Assembly (NCBI GenBank): GCA_016787725.1
Contig: JAEUTZ010000002.1
Span: 241,143 to 305,142, forward strand
Direction: 5' to 3'
Source: Cyclobacteriaceae bacterium
Lineage (GTDB): Bacteria > Bacteroidota > Bacteroidia > Cytophagales > Cyclobacteriaceae
DNA length: 64,000 nucleotides
Shown here: positions 1-9,401 of the stretch, in pieces
Layout: each line of letters opens with the position of its first letter
Numbering within the stretch: the first letter of the stretch is position 1
Program-made: the position numbers and the translations under genes
Notes under the pieces: generated by a model
Seen by the model: the letters and a program-made list of their open reading frames with translations, nothing else
Told to the model about the DNA's origin: nothing
Databases searched by the model: none

Positions 1-2
1 TT

Positions 3-383
3 GATATGACGAAACAATCCATGTACTACACCCAGGCCAACGCCACCCTTACCATTTTATATGGGGACGACTTGTACATCAAAAATTCTTTGGCCACAAA
101 AGATGCACGCATCGCACAACCGTATCCGAATCCTGCTAATGAAAACATGCACATCCCGGTGGTCCTGCCCGAAGCCGGTTTGGTTGCTTTACACCTGCAC
201 GATTCTTACGGTCGATCTATCTACGAAGTGGAACAATATTACGATCAAGGGCATCACCGGATTTCCATTCAGAATTTGAATGAAATTCCGGCCGGTATTT
301 ATTTTGTGACAGCAAAAATTCAAAGTGGAACAAGCAGTCAACGAAAGACATTTAAAATTGTTATCAACAAAAACGCTAAATAG
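3..383 (+). CDS. C-terminal fragment of a T9SS-secreted protein
   Basis: The reading frame is open to the left edge, so this is the 3' end of a longer gene. The last ~90 residues have the pattern of a type A Por/T9SS sorting domain: a short PYPNPANE turn, a beta-rich stretch with LHDSYGRSIYE, then GIYFVTAKI and a basic end. In this family the domain sends the protein through the type IX secretion system of Bacteroidota and is removed at the cell surface. The catalytic or binding part lies outside the window, so the function is unknown. An ATG at position 6 exists but is unlikely to be the real start. Confidence 0.8.
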   Translation, partial: DMTKQSMYYTQANATLTILYGDDLYIKNSLATKDARIAQPYPNPANENMHIPVVLPEAGLVALHLHDSYGRSIYEVEQYYDQGHHRISIQNLNEIPAGIYFVTAKIQSGTSSQRKTFKIVINKNAK

Positions 384-451
384 TTAATGAAATGGCCCAG
401 TATTTTCAACCTGTTAGCCATCCCAGTAATCAAAACATAAATTATAAACCC

Positions 452-1561
452 ATGAAAAAAGTCATCCTGTTCGTTGTCCTTGGTTTGGGATTATCCTATG
501 CCCAGGCACAAAAAGTCGAAGCCTACAGCTCACCGGTTCAGGTTAACTTCAAAGCAAAGGACACCAGTGCGCCTGAAATCCTTATTGAATACGGTGCCAC
601 TACCGATGTCATGGCTCAAACCGAACACCTCATTATCAATGTCGATGACATTGGTGGCGGTATTAACACCGTTACTGTTAATTCCAAAATCTACGAAGGC
701 AAAGGGCAGGAAAGACTCCGGATTGAAGAAGACCTGATGCCTGGTACGGAAGTAGTAATCAAAGCTACGGACGTTTCCAATAATGTAAAGGAAAAGAACC
801 TGCAGGTCCGGTTTAAGGCGGTGCCGGTGGTGGCAAGTACACCAGCTACAGTAAAGAGACACAACTATGCTGTTCTGTTTGGAGCCCAGGATTATCAGGA
901 CCCTAACATCAACTCTCTTTCTGAGCCTCTGAAAGATGCCGAGCGTCTTAAGAAAGTGCTGATTAACAATTACACATTTGCTCCGGAAGAAGTAAAAGTG
1001 ATTAAAAATCCGACTTACGAAACGATGGTGAACACGTTTGATAGTTTGCGCAGGCTGGTTACCGATAAAGACTTCTTATTGATTTTCTACGCAGGACATG
1101 GCTATTATGAAAAGGAGACTGAAAAAGGCTATTGGTTGCCGGTAGATGCCAGCAAGGACTCTAAATCAAAATGGTATCGTAACTCCGCGTTGAAGGATGA
1201 CATTGAATCCATTCCTTCCAAACACACCTTGTTGATTTCTGACGCTTGTTTCAGTGGAAGTATCTTTAAAACGAGAGCTGCCTTTAACAATGCCTCGGTA
1301 GAAATCTCCAAAGTCATGAACACGCAAAGTCGCAAATGTTTAACCAGTGGTGCCTTAACTGAGGTTCCGGATAAAAGTGTGTTCCTGGACTATTTGATCA
1401 AAGAACTCGAAAATAATCAAAACAAGTACATGCGGTCGGAAGATTTGTTTTTTGCCATCCGCGAGCCGGTGCGCAACAACTCTCCGATCACCCCGTTGTT
1501 TGGCGTAATTCAAAGTACCGGAGATGAAGGGGGTGACTTCGTATTTATCAGAAAAGACTAA
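452..1561 (+). CDS. Secreted caspase-like (peptidase C14) protein
   Basis: The 369-residue protein starts at MKKVILF, giving a clean signal peptide ending in AQAQ; a longer frame from 392 would bury it. Residues ~20-130 form a beta-rich domain of unknown type. Residues ~135-365 are a caspase-like p20 domain: NYAVLFGAQDYQ strand, catalytic His in YAGHGYY and catalytic Cys in DACFSGS. Family knowledge predicts cysteine peptidase activity after basic or acidic residues; specificity cannot be read here. It is followed at 12 bp by another exported beta protein, so the two may be co-expressed. Role could be surface or periplasmic proteolysis; bacterial caspase homologues in cell-death systems are usually cytoplasmic, unlike this one. 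Confidence 0.88.
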   Translation: MKKVILFVVLGLGLSYAQAQKVEAYSSPVQVNFKAKDTSAPEILIEYGATTDVMAQTEHLIINVDDIGGGINTVTVNSKIYEGKGQERLRIEEDLMPGTEVVIKATDVSNNVKEKNLQVRFKAVPVVASTPATVKRHNYAVLFGAQDYQDPNINSLSEPLKDAERLKKVLINNYTFAPEEVKVIKNPTYETMVNTFDSLRRLVTDKDFLLIFYAGHGYYEKETEKGYWLPVDASKDSKSKWYRNSALKDDIESIPSKHTLLISDACFSGSIFKTRAAFNNASVEISKVMNTQSRKCLTSGALTEVPDKSVFLDYLIKELENNQNKYMRSEDLFFAIREPVRNNSPITPLFGVIQSTGDEGGDFVFIRKD

Positions 1562-1573
1562 CCGAACAGTTCT

Positions 1574-2326
1574 ATGCAAAAATTGAAGTGGCTTTTAATC
1601 GCAGGTCTTTTTCTCATCATCCTGCCGGGATACAGTCAAAAAATTGACAACATCACTGCGGAATTTGACGGTGAGCGGATCATTATTACCTATGATCTGG
1701 AAACTGGAAAACCGAATGATAAGTTTAATGTCGTGCTTAAAAGTTCGCATGATAATTATGCAAAACCCTTGAAGTTCCTGATGGGTGATGCCGGCTCGAA
1801 CGTCTTACCTGGTACCAAAAACCGGATCATATGGGATGTGAAAAATGAATTACCCTCTGACTTTAATGGAAATGTTACAATAAAGTTTGAAGTAGAAGCC
1901 ATCATCCCACTGGTCATTGAAGAGAAAAGTTCCCTCTCTGCCAAACCTCTGATGAAAAACTCCTATAAACGGGGTACCGAATTGAAGGTAGACTGGACGG
2001 GAGGAATGAGGTCGAATAATATTAAAGTCGATTTGTTTAAGGACAATAATTTCTCTGAAACCATTACCACCGTACCGAACGACAAACGCACGTTTACCTG
2101 GAACATCCCTAAAAAACAAAAGAAGGGCAGTTACTTCCTGCGATTATCCGATGGTTCTGATATCTCGCCCACTCAGATTTTCACCATTAAGCCAAAGACT
2201 CCGTTTATTGTAAAAGTTCTTCCCGTGCTAGCAGTAGGCGCAGGCGTTTACTTCTTGGTGAGTGGTGACGGTGGTGGTAAACCTGAACCCGACTTGCCGG
2301 AACCCATCGGACCACCCAGCAACTAG
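1574..2326 (+). CDS. Exported beta-sandwich protein with C-terminal membrane anchor
   Basis: The 250-residue product has a signal peptide (MQKLKWLLIAGLFLIILPGYSQ), a beta-rich N-terminal region and, at ~118-205, a stretch resembling the Ser-Thr-rich GPI-anchor/KRE9-like domain (Pfam PF10342) that is common in exported Bacteroidetes proteins. A hydrophobic helix at ~212-230 (VLPVLAVGAGVYFLVSG) is followed by a Gly then Pro-rich tail, so it is probably anchored at its C terminus. It sits 12 bp after the caspase-like gene and abuts the fucosidase gene without a gap. I cannot assign a function; a structural or adhesive cell-envelope role is inference. Confidence 0.65.
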   Translation: MQKLKWLLIAGLFLIILPGYSQKIDNITAEFDGERIIITYDLETGKPNDKFNVVLKSSHDNYAKPLKFLMGDAGSNVLPGTKNRIIWDVKNELPSDFNGNVTIKFEVEAIIPLVIEEKSSLSAKPLMKNSYKRGTELKVDWTGGMRSNNIKVDLFKDNNFSETITTVPNDKRTFTWNIPKKQKKGSYFLRLSDGSDISPTQIFTIKPKTPFIVKVLPVLAVGAGVYFLVSGDGGGKPEPDLPEPIGPPSN

Positions 2327-3769
2327 TTGAAGGGTATAACCATTATAGCAGGAGTTCTTTTACTGGTTGCCAGTTGTCACCAGCCGGTATTACCTCCGGA
2401 ACCATTATATCCCATTCCCGCACCTAACCAACTTTTCTGGCATGAAATGGAATTGAATGCCTTTGTGCATTTTACCACCAACACGTTCACTGGAAAAGAA
2501 TGGGGCTATGGCGATGAAAGTCCTTCTATTTTCAATCCTACTGAATACAATGCCGACCAATGGGTGTCCACTTTCAAAGATGCAGGATTTAAAGGTGTCA
2601 TCTTAACCTGTAAACATCACGATGGATTCTGTCTGTGGCCAAGCGCTTATACGGAACACTCGGTTAAAAATAGTCCCTGGCAAAATGGTAAAGGAGACGT
2701 GGTGCGGGATGTGATGCGTGCCTGCAAAAAGTATGAACTGAAGTTTGGGATCTATCTTTCTCCGTGGGATCGTAACCATCCAGCGTATGGAACTCCGGAA
2801 TACATAGAATACTATCGCAATCAATTGAAAGAACTCTTTACGACTTACGGCCCGGTGTTCGAGATGTGGTTTGATGGAGCGAATGGAGGCGATGGGTATT
2901 ACGGTGGCAAACGTGAAAGCCGAAGCATTCAGGGTTCAACCTATTATGATTGGCCCGCTACCCTTGAACTTGTACGATCTCTGGAACCCGAAATTCTTTT
3001 CTTTAGCGATGCAGGCCCGGGCGTGCGCTGGGTTGGTAACGAACGCGGAATAGCCGGGGAAACAAATTGGAATACCATTACCCCGGACACGCTTTATGCC
3101 GGCAAAGCGGGGATCGAAAAACTCTTAAACGAAGGAGCCGAAAATGGCACCCATTGGATTCCCGCTGAAGTGGACGTATCGATCCGAAAAGGTTGGTTCT
3201 ATCATGCAGAGGAAGATACCCTTGTTAAAACACCTCAACAGCTTTTTAATATCTATCTGACCTCGGTGGGTCGTGGTTCTACCCTTTTACTAAACATTCC
3301 ACCCGACCGAAGAGGTTTAGTGCACGAAAAAGATGTAGCTGCCTTGCAAGGATTCCGGGCGCTATTGGATTCTACATTCAAACAAAATCTGGCCCTAAAT
3401 AGACCAGTTAGCGTTAGCTCCTGCCGAGGAGAGGATGACCGGTTTGATGGAAGTCAGCTTACGGATGGTAACCCCGCCACCTATTGGGCAACCGATGACG
3501 GTACGACCACAGGTTCAATAGATGTAGATCTTGGTTCAACACAGATCCTGAATTATCTCGTGATTCAGGAATACATTCAACTCGGTCAGCGGGTAAAGTC
3601 AATTTCAATAGAAGCAAATGAAGCTGGCTCCTGGAAACCTGTCACCCAGGCAACAACCATAGGGTATAAGCGTATTTTGCGACTTAATGGAGTGGAAACA
3701 AATAAAATCAGGATCAATATCCTGGCCGCCAAAGCCTGTCCGGTGATCTCCAACATCGAAATCTACTGA
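2327..3769 (+). CDS. Alpha-L-fucosidase, GH29 lipoprotein
   Basis: The 480-residue protein starts at a TTG directly after the previous stop codon. A lipoprotein signal ends at LVASC (Cys17), so it should sit in the outer or inner membrane leaflet. Residues ~30-350 are a GH29 (beta/alpha)8 domain: FVHFTTNTF, TCKHHDGFCLWPS and the nucleophile Asp183 in WFDGANGG. Residues ~360-480 look like an F5/8 type C (CBM32-like) carbohydrate-binding module (ALNRPVSVSS, DGNPATYWATDDG). Known family activity is removal of alpha-linked L-fucose from glycans. There is no SusC/SusD pair in view, so this is not an obvious polysaccharide-utilisation locus. Confidence 0.92.
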   Translation: MKGITIIAGVLLLVASCHQPVLPPEPLYPIPAPNQLFWHEMELNAFVHFTTNTFTGKEWGYGDESPSIFNPTEYNADQWVSTFKDAGFKGVILTCKHHDGFCLWPSAYTEHSVKNSPWQNGKGDVVRDVMRACKKYELKFGIYLSPWDRNHPAYGTPEYIEYYRNQLKELFTTYGPVFEMWFDGANGGDGYYGGKRESRSIQGSTYYDWPATLELVRSLEPEILFFSDAGPGVRWVGNERGIAGETNWNTITPDTLYAGKAGIEKLLNEGAENGTHWIPAEVDVSIRKGWFYHAEEDTLVKTPQQLFNIYLTSVGRGSTLLLNIPPDRRGLVHEKDVAALQGFRALLDSTFKQNLALNRPVSVSSCRGEDDRFDGSQLTDGNPATYWATDDGTTTGSIDVDLGSTQILNYLVIQEYIQLGQRVKSISIEANEAGSWKPVTQATTIGYKRILRLNGVETNKIRINILAAKACPVISNIEIY

Positions 3770-3817
3770 CAGCGGAAAGCCCCTTCTGACAAAAATCATT
3801 TTTTTACATCGAGAATA

Positions 3818-4288
3818 ATGGTTCGTTTGGTTCCTAATCGAAATACCATGAACCCATCAACCTCCTGGCTCAGTCGGAAATCCTTGATCTTATTGCGCAT
3901 CAGCATTGGCCTAATCTACTTCTGGTTTGGGGCTTTGAAATTCTTTCCCAATCTGAGTCCAGCCGATCAGCTCGCGAAGCACACGATTCATCTTATCACC
4001 TTCGGGTTAATCCCGGATAATATTTCCATTATCCTGCTGGCCATTTGGGAAACGATACTCGGTTTGATGCTGATGGTTGGCATCTGGCGTCAGGGTATCT
4101 TCTACATCCTGTTGATACACATGGCCTGTACTTTTGTTCCGTTGTTCTTTTTTGTCGATGTATCTTTTACGGAACTGCCCTACGCATTTACGTTGGTGGG
4201 ACAATACATCATGAAAAACCTAATTATTATTTGTGCAGCCATCACCTTACATGCCCACTATCGCGGAACCCTCGTATTTATAAAATAG
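3818..4288 (+). CDS. DoxX-like four-helix membrane protein
   Basis: A 156-residue protein with about four hydrophobic helices (ILLRISIGLIYFWFGALKFF, IILLAIWETILGLMLMVG, IFYILLIHMACTFVPLFFF and a last one near KNLIIICAAITL). The pattern SIGLIYFWFGALKFFP is that of DoxX-like/DUF417-like small membrane proteins, whose biochemical role is mostly unknown. An internal ATG at 3848 gives a shorter N terminus that fits the family better; no convincing Shine-Dalgarno separates the two. It converges with the lipoprotein gene ending at 4307. Confidence 0.7.
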   Translation: MVRLVPNRNTMNPSTSWLSRKSLILLRISIGLIYFWFGALKFFPNLSPADQLAKHTIHLITFGLIPDNISIILLAIWETILGLMLMVGIWRQGIFYILLIHMACTFVPLFFFVDVSFTELPYAFTLVGQYIMKNLIIICAAITLHAHYRGTLVFIK

Positions 4289-4306
4289 GGAAACATCATT
4301 TAATAA

Positions 4307-5428
4307 TCACAGGGATCTACGGATTGCCCGTAATTTGAAAACATACCCGTCAGATACAACATATACATCACCGTTTGGGGCCTCCACGGGCACTCCCACT
4401 CCCCGATCAAGAAAGTCCCCCTTCCATCCTACATTGCCGGCAGCATCGGTTTTATAGAGATAGGTACGGTTCTCATCGCGCGACATGATCAGAAAGCCTC
4501 CATCTTCAGCAGGTTCAGCTAGCGATGATGACCAACTATTAACAGAACCCTGGTCAAGCAATGAGGATTTCTGAAAAACTTTTGACCCATTACTCAGATT
4601 AAGCTTTGAAATATAAAATCTTCTTGATTCTTCAACATAACCATATAAAAACAATTGGTTTTCGATCAGCCGGTAATAAGAACTATTCACCGTATTCACT
4701 CCAAATGCCTGCGCAGAGGTATAAGTTGTAGTCCATTGAACGGCTCCCATTTGAGCATCAATAGCAGAGACGGCAACAGAATCAGGATGCCGTTGATCAT
4801 AAAAGAAAAGTTGAAATCCATGTATTACCGGAAACGGGCGTATGTACTTTGAATTATACGTCATGGTCCACTGTAACTCACCGGCCAGGTTAAAACGGGA
4901 AACCCGGGTCCCGGGAAAAGATCCTTCGTATTGAGAAAGAAAAAGGTCTGATTCCGAGAATTTCAATGTGTGAAAAGTAAGGGGTCTGGTAAAATTAAAG
5001 TTGGATTGATGGAGCGTTAGATTTTCATCGACCGTTACTTTTATATACTCCGGTGCCTGAAAGTCGGTGGTCATATAAAAGATGAATCCGGCATTTTTCT
5101 GATCCAGGATGTCCATCATCGCATACCCGGATGGCAAATCCAGTGTTTTGATAATTTCTCCTTCGGGACTGATCTTCACCAGGAAGTAGTCCCCTAACTC
5201 AACTTGATTGACTTGTCGGTTCAAGATCAGTAGCAAGAAGCCATCCGAAGTTGTCTTGTAGTCAATGGTTACAGGTCTCACTACCGGCAATCCAGGGTTC
5301 TCTATAAATTGAGAAGCCACATCCAATTGCCATTCATCTTCATAATCCTGAATCAAAGGTACCTCCCGGTCCAAACAACTGCTGGCCAGGAAAATAACGA
5401 TCAGTAAATGATAGCTCACCTTCATCAT
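4307..5428 (-). CDS. Lipoprotein with predicted beta-propeller fold
   Basis: The 373-residue product begins with MMKV and a lipoprotein signal (LLIVIFLASSC, Cys at 18). The rest consists of repeated beta-strand blocks such as GFLLLILNRQ, GGFLIMSRDE and GDVYVVSDGYVFK, as in PQQ-like or kelch-like propellers. No catalytic signature is visible. Two adjacent ATG codons (5428, 5425) are possible starts. It is divergent from priA with a 63-bp gap. Function unknown; probably a surface or periplasmic binding protein. Confidence 0.65.
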   Translation of the reverse strand: MMKVSYHLLIVIFLASSCLDREVPLIQDYEDEWQLDVASQFIENPGLPVVRPVTIDYKTTSDGFLLLILNRQVNQVELGDYFLVKISPEGEIIKTLDLPSGYAMMDILDQKNAGFIFYMTTDFQAPEYIKVTVDENLTLHQSNFNFTRPLTFHTLKFSESDLFLSQYEGSFPGTRVSRFNLAGELQWTMTYNSKYIRPFPVIHGFQLFFYDQRHPDSVAVSAIDAQMGAVQWTTTYTSAQAFGVNTVNSSYYRLIENQLFLYGYVEESRRFYISKLNLSNGSKVFQKSSLLDQGSVNSWSSSLAEPAEDGGFLIMSRDENRTYLYKTDAAGNVGWKGDFLDRGVGVPVEAPNGDVYVVSDGYVFKLRAIRRSL

Positions 5429-5491
5429 TCAAAGTTACGAACAAATCAATCATCAAGGACATAAAAAGTATTTCCGCTAACTTAGCCCGTC

Positions 5492-7993
5492 ATGTCGAAT
5501 CAGGAACTTTTTGACCCGGACCAAACCCAATTTGTTGAAATTGTTTTACCGGTTCCTATTCCCAGGTTATTTACCTACCGGGTCCCGACTGCCCTCTCGC
5601 AGCACGTAAAAAAAGGGCAACGGGCAATCGTACCCTTTGGTCAGAAAAAGATTCTCACCGGCATCATCGCCCAGGTTCATCAAACACCTCCTAAAGACTA
5701 CGAAGCAAAATACATTCTGGAAGTTCTGGATGAAGCTGAAGTTATTTACGAACAGCAATTTGCCCTCTATCAATGGATAGCGGACTATTACTTGTGCACG
5801 CTGGGCGAAGTGATTCAGGCTGCCTTGCCATCAGGCCTCAAACTCTCGAGCGAATCCATGATCCAACTACGTCCTGGCTTTACTTTGGAAGACACACTAT
5901 TCGATTTTTCGGAAAAGGAACGAATCCTGCTAAGCGCACTTCAATCTGGAACGCTTCGATATACAGATGCCGCCAAGCTGCTTTCCACCAAATCGATTTA
6001 TCATCTTCTTAAATCCCTGGCCTCGAAGGAAGCGATCATCCTGTTTGAAGAAGTGAAGGAAAAGTTTAAGCCAAAAACTGAACGGCATATAAGGTTACAG
6101 TCGGAATATCTGAACAAGAATAAATTGGAGGCTCTCTTTGAAACCTTAACTACCAAACCCAAACAAGAAGCAGTATTGCTCAAATACCTGCAGGACGTGC
6201 CGGTATTTACACATCCTGAATTAAATGGTGCCGGAGTAAAAAAATCATCCCTGATGGATCAGGAAATTTCAGAATCTTCTGTCAGCACCTTAATCAAAAA
6301 TTCCATCCTGGAAGAGTTTGATGTAATTGTTCCACGCTTCGGGTTTCCCGAACCAGACCAACCCCACCCTGTTCTGCTGAGTGAACTGCAGGAAAAGGCA
6401 CGCAATGAAATTATGTTGGGCTTTGAGAAGCAGGGCACGGTCTTGTTACACGGCATCACCGGAAGTGGTAAAACTGAAATTTATATTGATCTGATTCGCA
6501 AAGCCCTGGAGGGAGGATCGCAAGTCCTGTACCTGTTGCCCGAGATTGCGCTCACCACTCAAATCGTCCATCGACTAAAAAAAATGTTTGGAACGGAAAT
6601 GGGCGTGTATCATTCTAAATTTTCTGACAACGAACGGGTGGAGGTGTGGAATGGTGTATTGACTGGAAAATTCCGGTTTGTGGTAGGTGTACGATCTGCT
6701 ATCTTTTTGCCGTTCGATAACCTTGGTCTGATCATCGTGGACGAAGAGCACGATTCTTCCTACAAACAACATGACCCGGCCCCGCGTTACCACGCACGGG
6801 ATGTGGCCCTGGTGATGGCTCAGACCCATCACGCTAAAGTGTTGCTCGGCAGCGCAACCCCTTCCGTAGAATCATTCCATCACGCACGTTCCGGCCGGTA
6901 TGGCCTGGTTACTTTGCCACAGCGATTTGGTGAGGCGCAACTTCCGGAAATTATCTTTGCCGACCTTACACTAGAGCGAAAGCGCAAAACTACCAAAGGT
7001 GAATTTTCGTCCCTGCTGTTGAATGAAATTAAAGCTGCCATTGACAATAAGGAACAGGTGATTCTATTTCAAAATCGAAGAGGCTACTCGCCTTTGGTGC
7101 AATGCGAAGATTGCCACTGGGTGCCTAAGTGTATCAACTGCGCAGTAAGCCTTACCTACCATCAGTTCCGCCATGCGATGATTTGTCATTATTGCGGCTA
7201 TCGCGAAGAGTTACCGGGGCAATGTCCTACCTGCAGTTCAAAACGGATTTTAACGCTCGGGTATGGTACCGAAAAACTGGAAGAAGAACTGAAGCTTCAC
7301 TTTCCGGAAGCCACCATCCAACGCATGGACCTGGATACAACGCGCTCGCGCAGCGGCTATGAAACCATTGTGGAAGAATTTGAACGAGGCGGTACAAGCA
7401 TTCTTGTTGGCACCCAAATGGTTACCAAAGGTCTCGACTTTGACCGAGTAAGTCTGGTGGGGGTTTTTGATACTGATAGGATGATGCATTTCCCGGATTT
7501 CCGGTCCTATGAACGTGCCTTCCAATTGATCACCCAGGTGAGTGGTCGTTCCGGGCGCAGGGAAAAACGGGGCAAGGTAGTGCTGCAAACCTCCAATCCT
7601 ACCCATGAACTTTTTCGGTACGTTCAGGAAAATGATGTAGTCGGTTTCATAAACAATCAACTACGCGACCGCGAAGAACATTTCTATCCGCCCTTTACCC
7701 GCCTGATTGAAATTACAGTGAAGCACACAGACAAAAAAATTGCTACCGCGGCAGCGAATCAATTGGTTAAAGAGTTGAAAGCTAAACTGGCTGGTGTCCG
7801 TATACTAGGTCCCGGTGAGCCGATGATTTCAAAGATCAGAAACGAATATCGGATGGTGGTGTTGTTAAAAATCAAGCGCGATCAGGGCAAACTATATGAA
7901 ATTAAGTCAATGCTGATGCAGGTAACAGCCGGGTTACAACAGCTGAAAGAATTCAGAAACGTTAAAGTGGTTTTTGATGTGGATCCGGTCTAG
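5492..7993 (+). CDS. priA: Primosomal replication-restart helicase PriA
   Basis: The 833-residue protein matches PriA. It has an N-terminal DNA-binding domain (FTYRVP), Walker A HGITGSGKTE (Lys327), a DEEH box in IIVDEEHDSSYKQ, and helicase motif VI region QVSGRSGR. A zinc-binding insertion carries CEDCHWVPKCINC and CHYCGYREELPGQCPTC. PriA binds stalled forks and D-loops and reloads the replisome in the cytoplasm. It is somewhat longer than the E. coli protein because of an expanded region between the N-terminal and helicase domains (~120-290). It converges on surE with a 7-bp gap. Confidence 0.97.
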   Translation: MSNQELFDPDQTQFVEIVLPVPIPRLFTYRVPTALSQHVKKGQRAIVPFGQKKILTGIIAQVHQTPPKDYEAKYILEVLDEAEVIYEQQFALYQWIADYYLCTLGEVIQAALPSGLKLSSESMIQLRPGFTLEDTLFDFSEKERILLSALQSGTLRYTDAAKLLSTKSIYHLLKSLASKEAIILFEEVKEKFKPKTERHIRLQSEYLNKNKLEALFETLTTKPKQEAVLLKYLQDVPVFTHPELNGAGVKKSSLMDQEISESSVSTLIKNSILEEFDVIVPRFGFPEPDQPHPVLLSELQEKARNEIMLGFEKQGTVLLHGITGSGKTEIYIDLIRKALEGGSQVLYLLPEIALTTQIVHRLKKMFGTEMGVYHSKFSDNERVEVWNGVLTGKFRFVVGVRSAIFLPFDNLGLIIVDEEHDSSYKQHDPAPRYHARDVALVMAQTHHAKVLLGSATPSVESFHHARSGRYGLVTLPQRFGEAQLPEIIFADLTLERKRKTTKGEFSSLLLNEIKAAIDNKEQVILFQNRRGYSPLVQCEDCHWVPKCINCAVSLTYHQFRHAMICHYCGYREELPGQCPTCSSKRILTLGYGTEKLEEELKLHFPEATIQRMDLDTTRSRSGYETIVEEFERGGTSILVGTQMVTKGLDFDRVSLVGVFDTDRMMHFPDFRSYERAFQLITQVSGRSGRREKRGKVVLQTSNPTHELFRYVQENDVVGFINNQLRDREEHFYPPFTRLIEITVKHTDKKIATAAANQLVKELKAKLAGVRILGPGEPMISKIRNEYRMVVLLKIKRDQGKLYEIKSMLMQVTAGLQQLKEFRNVKVVFDVDPV

Positions 7994-8000
7994 CCACGCT

Positions 8001-8780
8001 TTACCCTAAAATTTCCCAATCCTCATTGAGCACGGGAATGGCGGAGTGTGCGGTTAAATCAAACTGACAGGGCACCACCGAAACATAATTGTTGGCAATG
8101 GCCCATTCATCATTATCCTCACCTTTATCAAAGTTTACAAAGTTGCCGGTCATCCAAAAATAACTACGGCCGTTGGGATCATACCGTTGCACAAATTCCT
8201 CCACCCATTTCGCATTGGCCTGCCGGCATACCCGAATGCCCTTGATCGGTTCATTTCGCCTGGGCGGGATGTTCACATTCAACGCCACTCCTTTGGGCAA
8301 TCCTTTTTCAAGTACCTGCTGTGTAATCCGTTTCACAATTTCTCCGGTGTGCGAGAAATCAGCTTTATGGCTGTAGTCGCACAGCGAAAACCCAACGGCC
8401 GGAGTACCTTCTATGGCACCTTCAATGGCGGCCGACATGGTACCCGAATAAAGTACACTGATCGATGTATTGCTGCCATGATTGATGCCACTTACAACCA
8501 CATCGGGCTGCCGCGAATCTTTGCATACAAAATGCCTGGCCATTTTCACGCAATCGGCCGGAGTGCCCGAACATTCAAAGGCTTTCACCCCGTCAAAGAT
8601 GAATGTTTCGGTTAATCGTAATGTATCACCTACGGTGATGGCATGGCCCATTCCTGATTGCGGTCCATCCGGTGCCACCACCAACACATCGCCCAGTTCC
8701 TTCATCACGGTCACCAGATTCAAAATTCCACGGGCAGTGATCCCATCATCATTGGTCACCAGTATCAGAGGTTTCGCCAT
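8001..8780 (-). CDS. surE: 5'/3'-nucleotidase SurE
   Basis: The 259-residue protein starts MAKPLILVTNDDGI, the SurE metal-binding motif with the two acidic residues, and also has SGINHGSNTS and GTPADC, all typical of the family. SurE dephosphorylates nucleoside monophosphates and is linked to stationary-phase survival in other bacteria. It is the last gene of a leftward series ribBA, small secreted protein, surE, with 9 bp to the gene before it, so co-transcription is likely. Length is normal for the family. Confidence 0.96.
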   Translation of the reverse strand: MAKPLILVTNDDGITARGILNLVTVMKELGDVLVVAPDGPQSGMGHAITVGDTLRLTETFIFDGVKAFECSGTPADCVKMARHFVCKDSRQPDVVVSGINHGSNTSISVLYSGTMSAAIEGAIEGTPAVGFSLCDYSHKADFSHTGEIVKRITQQVLEKGLPKGVALNVNIPPRRNEPIKGIRVCRQANAKWVEEFVQRYDPNGRSYFWMTGNFVNFDKGEDNDEWAIANNYVSVVPCQFDLTAHSAIPVLNEDWEILG

Positions 8781-8789
8781 ACCGACAGA

Positions 8790-9401
8790 TTAATTTACGC
8801 GGTTAAAAAGGGAATTATAATATTCAACAATCCTAAGAAGTTCATACTTCTCATCGAGGTCTAATTTATTTGATTTGGCGAATTGTTCAACTTCATTTTG
8901 TTTATTGCGCATCAATTCATACCAGTCGTTTTTCTTTCCCCGAAATTCCTCAATATTTCCATTCGGCTTTAGAATAAAGTACTTATTCACAAGAACCAGC
9001 CGCGTGAACGACCCATAGTAATAAAAGGGTGAAGAAGTAGTCCTGTATTCCAGTGCTTCACGGCAAAGCACGGTAAGCTCCCCTTCGGCCAACAACTCAA
9101 AGAATACGGGGGCTTTGTATATACCCGTAGCCGCGTACGGAAGCGAATAAAACATCCGGTAACGTTTGGCAGTACTATCAAAGATTTCAAAGTAAAGAAC
9201 TTTTCGCGCGGTAAAGCTCTCGAGTCTGCCATTGATTTGCACTTGTAAAATATCACTTTGCAAGTCATATTTAAGGCTTCCGCGAAGGGTATCACCTGTA
9301 TCCAAAACGGTTTTCCCGGCATGCCATATCTCAAAGGGGAACTGCTGGCCATAAGCCGGTCTTAGTATGCTCAATAATATAAGGAAAACCCCAACTCTCA
9401 T
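8790..9401 (-). CDS. Secreted protein of unknown function
   Basis: A 203-residue protein with a signal peptide ([20 protein letters not shown]) and an otherwise soluble, beta-strand-rich body ([28 protein letters not shown]) ending in a charged helical tail. I do not recognise a family. Its ATG overlaps the ribBA stop by 4 bp (ATGA), suggesting translational coupling, and surE follows 9 bp later. No cysteines or catalytic motif stand out. Confidence 0.7.
   Translation of the reverse strand: MRVGVFLILLSILRPAYGQQFPFEIWHAGKTVLDTGDTLRGSLKYDLQSDILQVQINGRLESFTARKVLYFEIFDSTAKRYRMFYSLPYAATGIYKAPVFFELLAEGELTVLCREALEYRTTSSPFYYYGSFTRLVLVNKYFILKPNGNIEEFRGKKNDWYELMRNKQNEVEQFAKSNKLDLDEKYELLRIVEYYNSLFNRVN

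Noticed and set aside
2327-3769. Polysaccharide-utilisation locus around the fucosidase
   Set aside because: No SusC/SusD-like genes, sulfatases or other glycoside hydrolases are next to it.
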